A stretch of DNA of 64,000 nt from Burkholderia cepacia ATCC 25416 (lineage in GTDB: Bacteria > Pseudomonadota > Gammaproteobacteria > Burkholderiales > Burkholderiaceae). The notes under the pieces were generated by a model. The model was not told the DNA's origin. It worked only from the letters and a program-made list of their open reading frames with translations, and did no database searches. Each line of letters begins with the position of its first letter. Positions within the stretch are counted from its first letter, which is position 1. The stretch is taken from positions 1,178,001-1,242,000 of the forward strand of contig NZ_CP012981.1 of assembly GCF_001411495.1 (NCBI RefSeq), in the 5' to 3' direction. Position numbers and translations under genes: made by a program. Shown here one piece after another: positions 56,695 through 64,000 of the stretch.

Positions 56695-57828
56695 CTAGCG
56701 AAGTGGGCGCATCAGTCCACCGAGCGACGGTCTATGGACTGCCTGAGGGGGGCGTGTGCCTGCATTCTTGACCGGCCGTTGGCCCGAGAACGAAAGACTT
56801 TTTTCGCCGAAAAAATTGATTTGATAGTCCTTGCGGCCCAGGATGGCGCCGAGCTTGGCCAGAAATGTCGTTGCAGCTTCCTGCAGGAATGGGCGGTTTG
56901 AGGGATCTGCATCGAATCTATCGGGATTGAGTGAGTAGTAGCCGTCAAACCGATATGTATCGTCCTCAAGCATCACAAGTGTGCCACGTATCCTGCCGGA
57001 TACTCGCCCAAAAGTTGAGGCACTCCAGAGGTCCTTTGTTCCGTGATTGAAAATGTTGGTGCTGAAAGCCGTGTCGAACGAGTAGGTGCCGGGACCATAT
57101 CCGGGATTCTCGATAGCCTTCGTTATTTCTTTGAAATCGGCGACACTCATTTTTAAGTTTAGAGATTCAATGTTGACGGTTCGTTGGGTCCCGTCTCCGT
57201 TTATCCAGTGATTAATTGCTTCAACGAACATCAATGGATTTCCATACGATGCAAATCCGCGCGTCGGAGGGATGCCGTGTGACTGACCAACGTAAATGCC
57301 GAATAATGCAGTGATGTTGGCATATTGCCCAGGTTCGAAGCTAAATCCATATTGGTTGGCGCCGGGTAAATGCTTGTAGCCACCAAGGGCAAGCCACGGG
57401 GTGAAGCCGCCCACCAGTGTTAGTTGATTTCGCCAGAACGCCGTATCGTTTTTGCCAAATACCTCAAGGTGTTTGAGAAACATCTCGGTGGCGCGGATCA
57501 TGTTGCCCGTGTTTGCGAAAAGCAACATGAAATTCGATGTGCAATATTGATTGAAGCAAATAGAAGGTGCCGGCATTCCTGCGCCAGCATTGGCGCCGGG
57601 AATTTCGTTTGCCTTGATAGTGAAATCACCAAAATTAAAGTCGGGTGGCCTTGACTCAGTGATCAAGATGGGCGGGAGGACGTTACTCTGAGCCATGGCC
57701 GTCGCGTGCTTCAGTAGCGTGCCAAATGGGAGCATAGTTGACGCAGCCAAAAGGCGTCGTCGCATCAAAGGCTGTTGCTTTTCTTCGGAGGCGTGGTTTG
57801 TATTTTTAAGAGGATTCCGTTTCATCAT
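56695..57828 (-). CDS. Colicin M-family bacteriocin-like protein with Tat-type signal
   Basis: 377 aa. Aligned by eye with colicin M, a phosphodiesterase cleaving undecaprenyl-PP of lipid II. ILITESRPP stands at the TonB-box position, and GDFTIKANEIPGA matches GAFSLSAPHVPGA. NHWINGDGTQRTVNIESLNLKMS matches HYLWGNGAERSVNIANIGLKIS, and LGAILGRKDYQINFFGE matches LGAMFSGKEYQILLPGE. The catalytic segment reads Asp303-x-Phe305-Asp306 then Asn311-Arg312, where colicin M has Asp-x-Tyr-Asp and His-Arg, so Tyr and His are replaced. Unlike colicin M it has an N-terminal RRRLLAAS signal (residues 23-30, cleavage near AMA-Q47) and about 28 extra C-terminal residues. Lower GC than its neighbours suggests horizontal transfer. 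Start: ATG57828 with GAGA six bases upstream. Confidence 0.75.
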   Translation of the reverse strand: MMKRNPLKNTNHASEEKQQPLMRRRLLAASTMLPFGTLLKHATAMAQSNVLPPILITESRPPDFNFGDFTIKANEIPGANAGAGMPAPSICFNQYCTSNFMLLFANTGNMIRATEMFLKHLEVFGKNDTAFWRNQLTLVGGFTPWLALGGYKHLPGANQYGFSFEPGQYANITALFGIYVGQSHGIPPTRGFASYGNPLMFVEAINHWINGDGTQRTVNIESLNLKMSVADFKEITKAIENPGYGPGTYSFDTAFSTNIFNHGTKDLWSASTFGRVSGRIRGTLVMLEDDTYRFDGYYSLNPDRFDADPSNRPFLQEAATTFLAKLGAILGRKDYQINFFGEKSLSFSGQRPVKNAGTRPPQAVHRPSLGGLMRPLR

Positions 57829-58144
57829 TTCATATCTCGCGTAGTGGTGATTTCAATGATTGATTCGCATACCTGAGAGTGGAACGGTCATATCTTTTTC
57901 TGCCGCCTGCAAGGATTTTGTCAGTCGCGCAATCATGGGGAAATCATCTGGGACGTCACTACGAAGCGAAATCGAAAGAGATTTGCGAGAGCACGCGGTC
58001 GCGCTCCCTTATCTCGAAATTGGTCGGGCGCCGGTTCTGGACACGGGGATGATGGGAGCGCGTGGCTGGTAGACCGACCAGCAACCGTTACGTATCGTCC
58101 GGGTAAGCGCAGAGAAAAGTCTAAATGCGGAAACGCTATCTCCT
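57829..58144. other. AT-richer intergenic stretch upstream of the bacteriocin gene
   Basis: About 316 bases with no supported gene. On the minus strand a 27-codon frame (57853-57936, starting MIARLTKSLQ) ends 24 bases before the bacteriocin start. It may be a leader peptide or the 3' remnant of a lost gene. On the plus strand a TTG-initiated frame (57860-58072, containing LRSEIERDLREHAVALPYLEI) is also open. Neither has a good ribosome-binding site. No LexA-type CTGT-N8-ACAG site was seen. Confidence 0.4.
58140..58144 (+). repeat. left copy of IS target-site duplication
   Basis: CTCCT directly precedes the left IS end and matches 59481-59485. Confidence 0.85.
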
Positions 58145-58174
58145 TGGAGCAGCCCCCTGAAACGCCGGACACAG
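58145..58174 (+). repeat. IS left terminal inverted repeat
   Basis: 30 bases starting TGGAGCAGCCCCCTGAA and ending CCGGACACAG; the CCCCCTGAA core resembles the IS2 left end. Confidence 0.8.
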
Positions 58175-58238
58175 TCACCCACTTACAATAACGGGTAGGC
58201 ATAGGACTGTGTTTTTGACTAACACTAGGCAGGAAGTG

Positions 58239-58604
58239 ATGGAAGTGTTGACGGGCCCGGAGCGTCGGCGGCGCTGGACGGCGGAGCAGAAGCTGGCGAT
58301 GGTTCGCGAGAGTTTTGAGCCGGGGAAATCGGTTTCGATGGTCGCGCGCCAGCACGGCGTGAATCCGAACCAACTGTTCCACTGGCGCAAGCTGTACCAG
58401 GATGGGAGCCTGTCAGCGGTCAAGGCCGGCGAGGAAGTAGTCCCGGCCTCGGAACTGGCCGATGCACTCAAGCAGATTCGTGAGTTGCAACGGATGCTCG
58501 GCAAGAAGACCATGGAGAACGAGATTCTCCGCGAAGCAGTCGAGTACGGCCGGGCAAAAAAATGGATAGCGCACTCGCCCTCGCTGCCGGAGGACGACCA
58601 GTGA
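58239..58604 (+). CDS. IS2-group transposase OrfA
   Basis: DNA-binding subunit of the IS3-family transposase; 121 aa from ATG58239 with AGGAAGTG upstream. Helix-turn-helix region [31 protein letters not shown], then a leucine-zipper segment ending [23 protein letters not shown]. It is visibly close to IS2 OrfA. It overlaps OrfB by 43 bases across an A7 run that permits an OrfAB fusion. Confidence 0.95.
   Translation: MEVLTGPERRRRWTAEQKLAMVRESFEPGKSVSMVARQHGVNPNQLFHWRKLYQDGSLSAVKAGEEVVPASELADALKQIRELQRMLGKKTMENEILREAVEYGRAKKWIAHSPSLPEDDQ
58556..58562 (+). other. programmed -1 frameshift heptamer A-AAA-AAA
   Basis: Seven As in the orfA frame (Lys-Lys codons 58557-58562). A one-base backward slip enters the orfB frame, giving the OrfAB transposase, the standard IS3-family mechanism. 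Confidence 0.8.
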
Positions 58605-59449
58605 AACTGGTTTGTGAAGTTCTCGGCGTGTCGCGCTCGAACGTATCGGCACGACTGTCGCGTCCGGCGACGTGGCGCGATGGCCGTCAATCGAGGCAGA
58701 GCGACGACGCGGACGCGGTCGAGGAGATCCGCCGGGTCATTGGCGATTTGCCCAGCTATGGCTATCGCCGGGTTTGGGGCATCTTGCGCAACGAGCGCGT
58801 TGCGGTCGGACTGGCGCCGTTTAATGCCAAGCGAATCTATCGCGTCATGCGCACACATGGGCTGCTGATGCAGCGCCGACCGATTCCACCTCGGCCCCAA
58901 CGTCGACACGACGGCAAGGTAGCCGTCGAGCGCAGCAATCAGCGATGGTGCTCGGACGGCTTCGAATTCTGCTGCGACAACGGCGAGCCGCTGCGCGTAA
59001 CGTTCGCGCTGGATTGCTGTGACCGTGAGGCGATGAGCTGGGCGGCTACGACGGCAGGCCACAGCGGCGACATCGTGCGCGACGTGATGCTGGCTGCAGT
59101 GGAAAATCGGTTTGGCATCGAGCTGCATACGCCGTCCGAAATCGAGTGGCTGAGCGACAACGGTTCGGGCTACACAGCCGACGACACGCGTCGGTTCGCA
59201 GTGGCCATCGGCCTGAAGCCATTGACCACGCCGGTATGCAGCCCGCAAAGTAATGGGATGGCCGAGAGCTTCGTGAAGACGATGAAACGCGACTACGTCG
59301 CCTTCATGCCGAAGCCGGACGCAGCGACTGCTGCACGCAATCTGGCCATCGCGTTCGAGCATTACAACGAGAAGCATCCCCATAGCGCGCTGAAATACCG
59401 CTCGCCTCGCGAGTTCCGGCGCTCGATGGATTCAGCAACCTTAGTGTGA
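58562..59449 (+). CDS. IS2-group transposase OrfB (DDE catalytic domain)
   Basis: 295 aa. The rve-type integrase core has D (WCSDGFEF), D ([11 protein letters not shown]) and E ([15 protein letters not shown]) with IS3-like spacing; the HTH_21 region [14 protein letters not shown] precedes it. The ATG at 58562 overlaps the A7 slip site; production mainly as OrfAB is expected. The stop lies three bases before the right inverted repeat. Confidence 0.95.
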   Translation: MDSALALAAGGRPVKLVCEVLGVSRSNVSARLSRPATWRDGRQSRQSDDADAVEEIRRVIGDLPSYGYRRVWGILRNERVAVGLAPFNAKRIYRVMRTHGLLMQRRPIPPRPQRRHDGKVAVERSNQRWCSDGFEFCCDNGEPLRVTFALDCCDREAMSWAATTAGHSGDIVRDVMLAAVENRFGIELHTPSEIEWLSDNGSGYTADDTRRFAVAIGLKPLTTPVCSPQSNGMAESFVKTMKRDYVAFMPKPDAATAARNLAIAFEHYNEKHPHSALKYRSPREFRRSMDSATLV

Positions 59450-59451
59450 GG

Positions 59452-59480
59452 CTGTGTCCGGTATTACAGGGTCAACTCCA
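59452..59480 (-). repeat. IS right terminal inverted repeat
   Basis: Reverse complement starts TGGAGTTGACCCTGTAA and ends CCGGACACAG, pairing with the left end with a one-base gap and several mismatches. Confidence 0.8.
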
Positions 59481-59485
59481 CTCCT
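59481..59485 (+). repeat. right copy of IS target-site duplication
   Basis: CTCCT, identical to 58140-58144. The following 209 bases before the symporter gene contain no supported gene; a minus-strand frame (59441-59704) crosses the IS end and is rejected. Confidence 0.85.
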
Positions 59486-59694
59486 GTTGGCGGAGTAATG
59501 TGTCCAACAGTCACGGGAGATTGACTGAAGTGGCGGGGGCGTGTCGACGAATCTGGTCAGGATCACCCCATGATTCGTCACGACACCAAATTCTTTCATT
59601 TTGTAATGTTTCTTGCGAACTGTCATATCATGTCGCCCCTCGGGCCGCGTTCGCGGTCGACGCTCATGACTGACCCTATTTACAAGGAAACCGG

Positions 59695-61185
59695 ATGGAA
59701 GCACTCCTGCATGGGCTGATCGACGCCGTCAACGGCGTGTTGTGGAACTACGTGCTGATCGCGCTGCTGCTCGGCGCCGGTGCGTGGTTCACGTTGCGGT
59801 TCCGGATGATCCAGCTGAAGGCGCTGTTCCTCAGCATGAAACTGGTCGGCAGCAAGGGCGAGCCGGGCAGCATCTCGTCGTTCCAGGCGTTCGCGACCGG
59901 GCTCGCGAGCCGTGTCGGCACCGGCAACATCGCGGGCGTCGCGGTCGCGCTGACGGTCGGCGGGCCGGGCGCGATCTTCTGGATGTGGATGACGGCGCTG
60001 GTCGGGATGTCGTCCGCGTTCGTCGAGGCGACGCTCGCGCAGATCTTCAAGGTGTCGCACCCGGACGGCAGTTATCGCGGCGGCCCCGCGTACTACATCC
60101 AGACGGGCCTGCGCTCGCGCGGCTTCGGCGTGCTGTTCTCGCTGTCGCTGATCCTCGCGTTCGGTTTCGTGTTCAACGCGGTGCAGGCGAACGCGATCGC
60201 CGACGCATTCCATACGTCGTTCGGCTGGAGCCGCGAGACGGTCGGCCTCGGCCTCGTGCTGTTGTCCGCGCCGATCATCTTCGGCGGCATCCGCCGCATC
60301 GCGACGGTCGCGCAGGTGATCGTGCCGCTGATGGCGATCGGCTATCTCGCGCTCGCGGTCTATGCGGTCGCGACGCACATCGCGCTCGTGCCGGACGTGA
60401 TCGCGCTGATCGTGAAGAGCGCATTCGGTCTCGAGCAGGCGGCAGGCGGCCTGACCGGCTACGCGGTCAGCCAGGCAATCGCGATCGGCGTGAAGCGCGG
60501 GCTGTTCTCGAACGAAGCGGGGATGGGCAGCGCGCCGAACGCGGCCGCGACCGCGAGCACGCGGCACCCCGTCACGCAGGGGCTGATCCAGATGCTCGGC
60601 GTGTTCGTCGACACGATCGTGATCTGCAGCGCGACCGCGTTCGTGATCCTGCTGTCGGGCCAGTACGAGCTCGGCACGGGGATGGAAGGCGCGGCGCTCA
60701 CGCAGCGCGCGATCTCGAGCCACGTCGGCGACTGGGGCGGCATCTACATGGCCGTCGCGATCTTCTTCCTCGCGTTTTCGTCGGTGATCGGCAACTACGC
60801 GTATGCGGAGGGCAACGTCGAATTCATCACGAAGCGGCGCGGCGTGCTGCCGCTGTTCCGTGTCGCGGTGCTCGGCATGGTGATGTTCGGCAGCGTCGGG
60901 CAACTGCCGCTCGTCTGGGCCATGGCCGATACGAGCATGGGGCTGATGGCGATCATCAACCTGATCGCGATCCTCGCGCTCGGCAAGCATGCGCACGCCG
61001 CGTGGGCCGACTATCGTCGCCAGCGCGCGGCGGGCATCGCCGATCCGGTGTTCACGCGCAACACGATCCCCGAGCTCGCGCGTGTGCTGCCGGCCGACGT
61101 GTGGGGCGAGCACGGCCCGCTGCCGCAGCGTCCCGCTTCGGCTCAAACGGCACGCGCCCCGCGTGCCGCGGTGAGCGAGTCATGA
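59695..61185 (+). CDS. AGCS-family sodium:alanine symporter
   Basis: Sodium-coupled importer of alanine or glycine, AlsT/DagA type. 496 aa with about ten TM segments. The AGCS signature region GPGAIFWMWMTALVGMSSAFVE and the substrate block GLASRVGTGNIAGVAVAL are clear. ACAAGGAAACCGG precedes the ATG. It overlaps thpR by four bases and lies near dadA, which fits a D/L-alanine use role, although dadA is on the opposite strand. Confidence 0.93.
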   Translation: MEALLHGLIDAVNGVLWNYVLIALLLGAGAWFTLRFRMIQLKALFLSMKLVGSKGEPGSISSFQAFATGLASRVGTGNIAGVAVALTVGGPGAIFWMWMTALVGMSSAFVEATLAQIFKVSHPDGSYRGGPAYYIQTGLRSRGFGVLFSLSLILAFGFVFNAVQANAIADAFHTSFGWSRETVGLGLVLLSAPIIFGGIRRIATVAQVIVPLMAIGYLALAVYAVATHIALVPDVIALIVKSAFGLEQAAGGLTGYAVSQAIAIGVKRGLFSNEAGMGSAPNAAATASTRHPVTQGLIQMLGVFVDTIVICSATAFVILLSGQYELGTGMEGAALTQRAISSHVGDWGGIYMAVAIFFLAFSSVIGNYAYAEGNVEFITKRRGVLPLFRVAVLGMVMFGSVGQLPLVWAMADTSMGLMAIINLIAILALGKHAHAAWADYRRQRAAGIADPVFTRNTIPELARVLPADVWGEHGPLPQRPASAQTARAPRAAVSES

Positions 61186-61760
61186 ACGGCGACCGGCTCC
61201 GTGCGTTCGTCGCGCTGATGCCCGATGCGGCCTCGCGCGACGCGCTGCACGCGTTGCCGGTCACCCGCGGAGCGCGGCGCACGCAGTCCGCGCAACTGCA
61301 CATGACGCTCGCGTTCATCGGCGCGATCGAACGGGACCGATGCGAGGCGCTGGCCGCGCATCTGCCCGCGCTCGCGGCCGCCCATGCGCTGCCGTTGCTG
61401 CCGGTCGAGCGGATCGCGTGGTGGCCGAGCCTGCCGCGCGCGAGGCTGATCGTCGCGGAGCTCGCGGCCGATCCTGCCTGTCTGGCGCTGAATGCCGGGC
61501 TGGTCGCGCTGCTGGGCGAACTCGGCGTGCCGGCCGACCGGCGGCCGTTCCGGCCGCACGTGACGCTCGCGCGGCTGCCGCGCGATGCGGTCGGCCAGCC
61601 TGCGCACGGCGGTGCGCCCGGGCGGGCGGTCGCGGTGCGTGTCGAAGCGCTGACGTTGTTCGAAAGCCGGCTGTCGCACGAGGGCGTGTCGCATCGGCCG
61701 GTCGCGTCCGCGCCGATCGCGTGGGCGGACGGCGAGGCGGACGGTCCGGCGCCGCAGTGA
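61182..61760 (+). CDS. thpR: RNA 2',3'-cyclic phosphodiesterase (LigT-like)
   Basis: 2H-phosphoesterase, 192 aa. Both catalytic HxTx motifs are present: HMTLAFIG (about residue 46) and HVTLARLP (about 126). Acts on 2',3'-cyclic RNA ends in vitro; physiological substrate unclear. ATGA overlap with the symporter gene implies co-translation. Confidence 0.9.
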   Translation: MNGDRLRAFVALMPDAASRDALHALPVTRGARRTQSAQLHMTLAFIGAIERDRCEALAAHLPALAAAHALPLLPVERIAWWPSLPRARLIVAELAADPACLALNAGLVALLGELGVPADRRPFRPHVTLARLPRDAVGQPAHGGAPGRAVAVRVEALTLFESRLSHEGVSHRPVASAPIAWADGEADGPAPQ

Positions 61761-61822
61761 GCGGCTTGCGCGCCGCGGTGTGATTGCCGGACGCAGTGTG
61801 TATCGCGTCGGCGATATCGTCC

Positions 61823-61930
61823 GGCCAGCCGGGCCAGCCGGGCCAGCCGGGCCACCGCGCCACCGCGTCACCGCACCACCGGGCCACCGGGCCACCGGGC
61901 CACCGCGCCGCCGCGCCACCGCGCCACCGG
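61823..61930 (+). repeat. GC minisatellite, 9-bp then 8-bp units
   Basis: Four 9-bp units based on GGCCAGCCG (61823-61858), followed by nine 8-bp units based on GCCACCGG or GCCACCGC (61859-61930). The array ends three bases before the dadA stop codon complement (61933-61935) and lies between convergent thpR and dadA, where no terminator hairpin is seen. Confidence 0.85.
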
Positions 61931-61932
61931 CC

Positions 61933-63267
61933 CTACCGGCCGTAGCGCGCGAGCGTCAGGCCCGACAAGTCGATCTCCGGTTCCCGCCCCGTGACGAGAT
62001 CCGCCACCACCTTCCCCGACCCCATCGACATCGCCCAGCCCGTCGAGCCGTGGCCGACGTTGAGCCAGAGCCCGTCGATCCCGCTCGCGCCGAGCAGCGG
62101 CGGCCCGTCGGGCGTCATCGGCCGGCGGCCGACCCAGAAGCGCGCCGATGCGCGATCGGCCGCGTGCGGGAACCAGTCGTCGAGCACCTTCATCAGCGTA
62201 TCGAGCGCCTGCCGGCGCAGCGCTGCGTGCCGGTTGCCGAGTTCCGCGGTACCCGCGACGCGCAACGTCGGGCCGAAGCGCGTGATCGCCGTCTTCAGCG
62301 ATTCGTCCATCAGCGCGGCGTGCGGCGCTTTTTCGTCGTCGACGACGGAGAGCGTCGCCGAGTAACCCTTCACCGGATAGAGCGGCACGTCGATGCCGTG
62401 CGGCCGCAGCAGTGCGGCGCTGTCGACGCCGAGCGCGACGACGATCGCGTCGGCGGCGAGCCGCGCGTCGCGTTGCTTGCCGCCGGCGTTCGATGCGTGC
62501 GGATGCGCTCGCGCGCGATCCGGCGTATCGCCATCCTCGTTGCCGTTACCGACGATCCGCACGCCGCGCACCCGGCCCGCTTCAACGTCGAGCGCCTGCA
62601 CGTCCGTGTGAAAGCGGAACGTCACGCCTTTCGCTTCGCACAGCGCCCGCAGTTCACGCGTAAAGCGCGCGCAGTCGCCCGCTTCGTCGTCGGGCAGGTA
62701 GATGCCGCCGACGGGCGCCTGCCGCGCCCAGCGCAGTCCCGGCTCGATCGCCGTGCAGCCGGCCGCATCGAGCTCGCGAAACGCGATGCCGGCGTCGCGC
62801 AGCACCTTCAGCGCGGGCTGCACCATCTGCACGTCGAACGCGCCGCGCAGCAGCTGGAGGTAGCCCCGGCTCGCGCCGTAGTCGAACGGATGACGGTCGC
62901 GAAACGCGTGCAGGCATGCGCGGCTGTAATAGGCGATGCGCTGCATCCGCTGCTTGTTCACACGAAACCGCTCGAATTCGCATTCGCGCAGCCAGCGCGC
63001 GATCCAGCGCCACTGAGCGGCTTCGAGCGTCGGCCGGAAGATCAGCGGCGACGCGGGCTCGAACAGGTACTTGAGGATCTTGCCGGGCATCCCGGGGGCG
63101 GCCCACGGCGTCACGTAGCCGGGCGCGATCACGCCCGCGTTGCCGAGGCTCGTCGCCTGCGCGACATCGGCCTCGCGTTCGATCACGGTGACCTCGCAAC
63201 CGGCTTCGCGCAGGTGCCAGGCAGTGGTGACGCCGATCACGCCGGCGCCGAGAACGATCACGTGCAT
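61933..63267 (-). CDS. dadA: D-amino-acid dehydrogenase (DadA-like)
   Basis: Membrane-associated FAD enzyme deaminating D-alanine and other D-amino acids into the respiratory chain. 444 aa. Dinucleotide-binding start MHVIVLGAGVIGVTTAWHL and the family block GNAGVIAPGYVTPWAAPGMP. Near the end are WVGRRPMTPDGPP and NVGHGSTGWAMS. A stretch around residues 245-265 (DGDTPDRARAHPHASNAGG) looks like a poorly conserved insertion. Twenty-five bases downstream of the MFS gene on the same strand, so probably co-transcribed with it. Confidence 0.92.
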   Translation of the reverse strand: MHVIVLGAGVIGVTTAWHLREAGCEVTVIEREADVAQATSLGNAGVIAPGYVTPWAAPGMPGKILKYLFEPASPLIFRPTLEAAQWRWIARWLRECEFERFRVNKQRMQRIAYYSRACLHAFRDRHPFDYGASRGYLQLLRGAFDVQMVQPALKVLRDAGIAFRELDAAGCTAIEPGLRWARQAPVGGIYLPDDEAGDCARFTRELRALCEAKGVTFRFHTDVQALDVEAGRVRGVRIVGNGNEDGDTPDRARAHPHASNAGGKQRDARLAADAIVVALGVDSAALLRPHGIDVPLYPVKGYSATLSVVDDEKAPHAALMDESLKTAITRFGPTLRVAGTAELGNRHAALRRQALDTLMKVLDDWFPHAADRASARFWVGRRPMTPDGPPLLGASGIDGLWLNVGHGSTGWAMSMGSGKVVADLVTGREPEIDLSGLTLARYGR

Positions 63268-63292
63268 GCGGTTTCCGGAACGTGGCGGTTGC

Positions 63293-64000
63293 TCAGGACG
63301 CGACGGCCGGATCGTCGACGAGCGACTTGCCGCGCGTTTCCGGCAGGACGAGCGCCGCGACGATCACGAGCAGGTAGCCGCCGCCCGCGACGAGGCCGAT
63401 CGCCTTCACGAGCGACATCGACTGCGACAGCGAGCCGACGAGGATCGGGAAGAACGAGCCGAGCCCGCGCCCGAGGTTGTAGCAGAAACCCTGGCCCGAG
63501 CCGCGGATCGCACCGGGATACAGCTCCGACAGGTACGCGCCGACGCCCGCGAAGATCCCTTGCACGACGATCCCGAGCGGGAAGCCGAGCAGCAGCATCG
63601 CGGTGTCGGTGATCGGCAGCATCGTGTACGCCATGCCGAGCGAGAACGAGCCGATCGCGAACAGGATGAACGACGCGCGGCGGCCGAGCCGGTCGGACAG
63701 GATCGCGCCGACCACGTAGCCCACGAACGAGCCGACGATCAGCACGACGAGATAGCCGCTCGTATTGAACACCGACAGGTGGCGGACGGTTTTCAGGTAG
63801 GTGGGCAGCCACGTCGTGATCGCGTAGTAGCCGCCCAGCATCCCGGTGCACAGCGCGCTGCCGAACAGCGTCGCGCGCAGGTGCGGCGGCGAGAAGATCT
63901 CGAGGAAGTGGCCCGACACGCGGCCTTCGTCGCGCGCGCGGCGGGTGGCCGTGTAGATGTCCGGATCGCTGACGTTGCGGCGGATGTACAGGATCCACAG
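63293..64000 (-). CDS. MFS transporter, C-terminal part (runs off the window)
   Basis: Partial major-facilitator protein; the 5' end lies beyond position 64000. The visible 235 residues cover the C-terminal half with six TM segments. The loop motif GAILSDRLGRRASFILF and the sugar-porter-like YLSELYPGAIRGSGQGFCYN are present, as in aromatic-acid or sialate/shikimate-type permeases. It ends LVLPETRGKSL. Upstream of dadA on the same strand; the substrate may be an amino or organic acid, but that is inference. Confidence 0.85.
   Translation of the reverse strand: MWILYIRRNVSDPDIYTATRRARDEGRVSGHFLEIFSPPHLRATLFGSALCTGMLGGYYAITTWLPTYLKTVRHLSVFNTSGYLVVLIVGSFVGYVVGAILSDRLGRRASFILFAIGSFSLGMAYTMLPITDTAMLLLGFPLGIVVQGIFAGVGAYLSELYPGAIRGSGQGFCYNLGRGLGSFFPILVGSLSQSMSLVKAIGLVAGGGYLLVIVAALVLPETRGKSLVDDPAVAS

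Larger units (their letters stand above)
58145..59480 (+). mobile_element. IS3-family insertion sequence, IS2 group, intact
   Basis: 1336 bp, close to the 1331 bp of IS2. Imperfect terminal inverted repeats (58145-58174 and 59452-59480) both begin TGGAG and share CCGGACACAG. OrfA, OrfB, the frameshift site and a 5-bp CTCCT duplication are all intact, so the copy looks recent and probably active. It inserted between the bacteriocin-like gene and the AGCS symporter, disrupting no recognisable gene. Confidence 0.93.

Noticed and set aside
56695-57828. Assignment of the island gene to the DUF3289 family
   Set aside because: Considered first, but the block-by-block match to colicin M is much better.
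57860-58072. 70-aa TTG-initiated plus-strand frame near the IS, possibly a toxin or effector fragment
   Set aside because: LRSEIERDLREH looks protein-like, but there is no ribosome-binding site and no family match; recorded only as a possible remnant.
59441-59704. 87-aa minus-strand frame upstream of the symporter gene (contains MTVRKKHYKMKEFGVV)
   Set aside because: It runs across the IS right end into the inverted repeat, has no ribosome-binding site and resembles nothing I recognise.
61823-61930. CRISPR-like array
   Set aside because: Units are 8-9 bp with no unique spacers; it is a minisatellite.

Overview
The window is high-GC chromosomal DNA of a Burkholderia-type betaproteobacterium, probably the Burkholderia cepacia complex. 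This is inferred from the ribosomal-protein sequences, the order recQ-str-S10-spc-alpha, the System II cytochrome c genes and strong third-position GC bias; no search was run. Almost all of it is core chromosome. The exception is roughly 56.2-59.7 kb, which is visibly more AT-rich and carries an insertion sequence.

Layout. (1) 0.2-2.0 kb: recQ. (2) 2.0-21.7 kb: the ribosomal superoperon (str: rpsL-rpsG-fusA-tuf; S10: rpsJ to rpsQ; spc: rplN to rpmJ; alpha: rpsM-rpsK-rpsD-rpoA-rplQ), including secY, infA and a short rpmJ at 18279-18395. (3) 21.8-26.9 kb: cutA-dsbD, convergent hemB, a candidate small RNA at the Spot 42 position beside engB, then engB and a cytochrome c4. (4) 27.0-35.5 kb: System II cytochrome c maturation (resB, ccsA), msrPQ, lptM, cyaY, mrcA. 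(5) 35.7-42.7 kb: a compact pilM-pilN-pilO/P fusion-pilQ set running into aroK-aroB-dgt. (6) 42.7-47.8 kb: ugpBAEC-ugpQ, glycerol-3-phosphate uptake. (7) 48.0-56.2 kb: ompW, a REP-associated transposase-like protein that has lost its catalytic residues, and gltB-gltD. (8) 56.2-59.7 kb: accessory island. (9) 59.7-64 kb: an AGCS alanine symporter, thpR, dadA and a truncated MFS transporter.

The most interesting system is in region 8. The minus-strand gene at 56695-57828 aligns by eye along its length with colicin M, the lipid II-degrading bacteriocin. It has a TonB-box-like segment, but it also carries an N-terminal twin-arginine-like signal and has an altered active site (no catalytic His, Phe for Tyr). 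Directly downstream lies a single-TM periplasmic protein with two Cys that resembles the colicin M immunity protein Cmi. Together they look like an exported colicin M-type toxin/immunity pair. A complete IS2-group IS3 element (58145-59480, 5-bp target duplication CTCCT) sits about 0.3 kb upstream of the toxin.

Other leads: a small RNA with an anti-Shine-Dalgarno loop; ribosomal promoters sharing -10/N6/CTT, two of them with the -10 inside a perfect inverted repeat; intercistronic GC hairpins in the ugp and glt operons; and an 8/9-bp GC minisatellite abutting dadA.
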